64,000 nucleotides of DNA from Wohlfahrtiimonas larvae (GTDB lineage: Bacteria > Pseudomonadota > Gammaproteobacteria > Cardiobacteriales > Wohlfahrtiimonadaceae). The stretch is from NCBI RefSeq assembly GCF_039543665.1, contig NZ_BAABKE010000007.1, forward strand, positions 59,741 through 123,740, given 5' to 3'. Of this stretch, positions 62,221-64,000 are shown piece after piece. A program made the position numbers and the translations under genes. The notes under the pieces are model-generated. The model saw only the letters and a list, made by a program, of their open reading frames with translations. It searched no databases and was not told where the DNA came from. Positions within the stretch are counted from its first letter, which is position 1. Every line of letters starts with the position of its first letter.

Positions 62221-62225
62221 AGTAT
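62221..62225. repeat. Right target-site duplication (AGTAT)
   Basis: Matches 28880-28884. If the phage ends in CA, the first A is phage sequence and the duplication is GTAT. Confidence 0.75.
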
Positions 62226-63531
62226 GTATTACCCAATGGGAAATACTAATCGAATGGAAGTCGCTAAAGAAGGATTGAAGTTGTTTGTTAATCAAATGGT
62301 TAATCACCAAGGCAAAATTAACTTTACTTTGATTACTTTTGACTATGACCCCAAAAATTATGGTACGTTTGAAGTAACGCAAGATAATCTTCAGGATATT
62401 TTGGATATGATTGATAGTATTCCTAAGGATAATGGCGGTACGGCCCCAGAAGCAGGCTTTGCAGAAGCTGTAAAATGGTTTAACGAGCAAGAGAGTGGTC
62501 TCGAGAACCAAACGTACTTTATCACTGATGGTGATCCAAGCTTGAAGAACCCAAAGGATTGGGAGCATCGTGATAATATATTTAGTCAGTTAGCAGATCA
62601 AAGTAAGGTTTTCGCTGTTGGCTTGGGCGAAGTACATGTTGATAATGTAAAACGTTATGATAATACTGATGAAGATGGTAATAAAATAGAAAATTGGAGT
62701 AAAGATAATGTTGGTTCAGCCCAGGTTTTACAAGATAAAGAAGCTCTAATATCTTATTTGATTGGTGGAACAACTAATTTTAAACCTGCAGATGCGGGCA
62801 ATGATATTGTGAATGGTGGTAATGGTAACGATATCTTATTTGGCGATGCAATTAATACCAATCATTTACAGTGGGATGGTCGTGATGTACTGAAACATCC
62901 GCAGTATTCAGGTTATTCAACATTAATTGATTATTTGAAAGCCACAGTGACAAATGGTTCTGAACCAACGGATCAAGATGTATATGATTATTTAAAAGAA
63001 AATTATATGGATTTTGTGAAAGCAGATGCCAATGATCCTAATGTTAAAGGTGGTAATGACATTATCAATGGCGGTGCAGGTGACGATATTATCATTGCAG
63101 GAGCAGGTGATGACTTAGTCATTGCAAGTGCAGGTAATGATATTATTTCAACAGGCCCAGGCAATGATACTGTGCTTTATCAATTATTATCAGGGTTGGA
63201 GAACGATAATACTGGTGGGCATGGCATTGATACTTGGGTAGACTTTGCATTAGGTAATCCTGAGTTAGATGATAATGCAGATGTACTTAAATTTTCAGAA
63301 GATTTCTTTGATGGTTTAACATTAGATGATTTAATTTCTAAAGATAGTGAAACTGTGGGTAAATTTATTACCGTTGATTATGACGAAGCAAGCCAAACAG
63401 CGACTATTTCTGTGGATCGTGATGGTGAAGGTTCAGGTTATACATCAGAAACGTTATTGCACTTAACGAATCAAGATAGCCGTATTACATTGGATGATTT
63501 ATTAGAAAATAATCAAGTGATTATTGGATAG
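62222..63531 (+). pseudogene. Large secreted adhesin, 3' part (rest of VWA, RTX, secretion signal)
   Basis: The piece continues the VWA domain (YYPMGNTNRMEVAKEGLKLF, NFTLITFDYD, YFITDGDPS) and then has RTX-type calcium repeats (NGGNGNDILFGD, GGNDIINGGAGDDIIIAGAG). It ends in a C-terminal type I secretion region (SDKxLxL-like repeats absent; ends LLENNQVIIG). An ATG at 62197 in phage DNA opens the frame but would be a chance start. Together with 27176-28884 it gives about 1000 codons. Confidence 0.88.
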
Positions 63532-63563
63532 TTTTAATGATCTAATGAAATATTAATGATGAG

Positions 63564-63602
63564 TACGCTTAAGATTAATTGAGATCTTAGGCGTATTTTT
63601 TT
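63564..63602 (+). terminator. Terminator after the adhesin
   Basis: TACGCTTAAGAT with ATCTTAGGCGTA (one mismatch) and seven T residues. Confidence 0.8.
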
Positions 63603-63713
63603 ATATGAATCACAATTTTATCTCTTAGTTTTAATGGTTATATCCTATTCTTAATGAAGAATTTAATATCATATTAATATTTTAAATTGTGTATATACTT
63701 CTATAGGTTAAAA

Positions 63714-64000
63714 ATGAAAATATGCTTTGCAGTTAATCATCAAAAAATTGTACTTTTAAGTTTATGTAGTTTTTTATTAGCATCTTGTGCTGAAATGAGT
63801 TTGCCATTTCAAGATAAAACTAAAAGTGAGGTAATTACTCCTCAGAAAAATCAGGATATTATTGTTAAAAATAAAGTTGCTAAAAACTATAATTTTGGCC
63901 AAAAAAAAGCTGTATCTTTACAAGATGCAGCACAATTAATCGTCTTATTTCATCCTCGCATCTTTCAAGCTAAAGGTAATGAAAATACTGAAGAAGAGAT
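63714..64000 (+). CDS. TolC-like outer-membrane lipoprotein, N-terminal part (runs off)
   Basis: The visible 95 residues have a lipoprotein signal (LCSFLLASC) and a segment AVSLQDAAQLIVLFHPRI, like the start of the TolC-fold (SLxxAIxxALxxNPxI). Next to an RTX adhesin, it should be the outer-membrane part of its type I secretion system. The rest of the gene is not in view. Confidence 0.65.
   Translation, partial: MKICFAVNHQKIVLLSLCSFLLASCAEMSLPFQDKTKSEVITPQKNQDIIVKNKVAKNYNFGQKKAVSLQDAAQLIVLFHPRIFQAKGNENTEEE

Noticed and set aside
62197..62221. ATG at 62197 as the true start of a separate RTX gene
   Set aside because: The first eight codons lie inside the phage right end and have no ribosome site. 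The protein begins in the middle of a VWA domain and continues the left fragment in frame.

Overview
The window is chromosomal DNA of a low-GC Gammaproteobacterium carrying a complete Mu-like transposable prophage. The initiator tRNA-rimP-nusA-infB-rbfA order, TmcA, LptM-lysA-queA, a type IV pilin and a BapA/LapA-type secreted adhesin all fit that class. A Wohlfahrtiimonas/Ignatzschineria-like member of Cardiobacteriales is a guess from composition and gene content only.

Region 1 (1-7024, almost all minus strand): rbfA (partial), infB, nusA, rimP, tRNA-fMet, then an orphan PotD-like binding protein overlapping two small acidic genes. Region 2 (7025-7711) is AT-rich, has no gene and carries six sites matching the DnaA box TTATNCACA. 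Transcription diverges from it, so it is a good candidate for the chromosomal origin. Region 3 (7712-26445): amino-acid binding protein, rdgB, EEP hydrolase, type IV pilin, tRNA-Thr, tmcA, two tRNA-Lys, asparaginase, lptM-lysA-queA, GNAT, HEPN protein, M48 lipoprotein pair, clpB, glutamine amidotransferase, csp, FNT channel, folK and an MHS-type transporter. Region 4 (26719-28884 and 62222-64000) is an adhesin locus: a lipoprotein, a large type-I-secreted adhesin (BapA-like prefix, Ig-like repeats, VWA, RTX) and the start of a TolC-like outer-membrane lipoprotein.

The prophage (about 28885-62220, 33.3 kb) sits inside the metal-binding (MIDAS) codons of the adhesin VWA domain. Deleting it together with one copy of a short duplication (AGTAT) restores an in-frame DVSGSMYYP. 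From left to right it has an S24 repressor, operators, Ner, MuA, MuB, Gam, gp16 and Mor. Next come lysozyme, an Acb2/Tad1-like small protein, holin and nested spanins, then terminase and a low-GC gene pair resembling RexA/RexB. The head genes follow (portal, gpF with a C-terminal nuclease-like domain, gpG, protease, gpT), then sheath, baseplate and fibre genes, Com plus a Dam-type methylase, an exported moron, tape measure, gp43-45, tail tube and a frameshifted chaperone. The tail genes are permuted relative to Mu.

The strongest unexplained signals are these. (i) Six copies of a 16-bp box, consensus CCTGAAANCCNGCACC, each exactly 23 nt before a -10-like hexamer and each in front of a late block; in three of them a hairpin/T7 terminator runs straight into the ATG of the next gene and its 3' arm holds the ribosome binding site. 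(ii) A RexAB-like pair inside the late operon. (iii) A roughly 103-nt multi-helix RNA between gpF and gpG. (iv) The Acb2-like protein. (v) The insertion precisely in the adhesin MIDAS.
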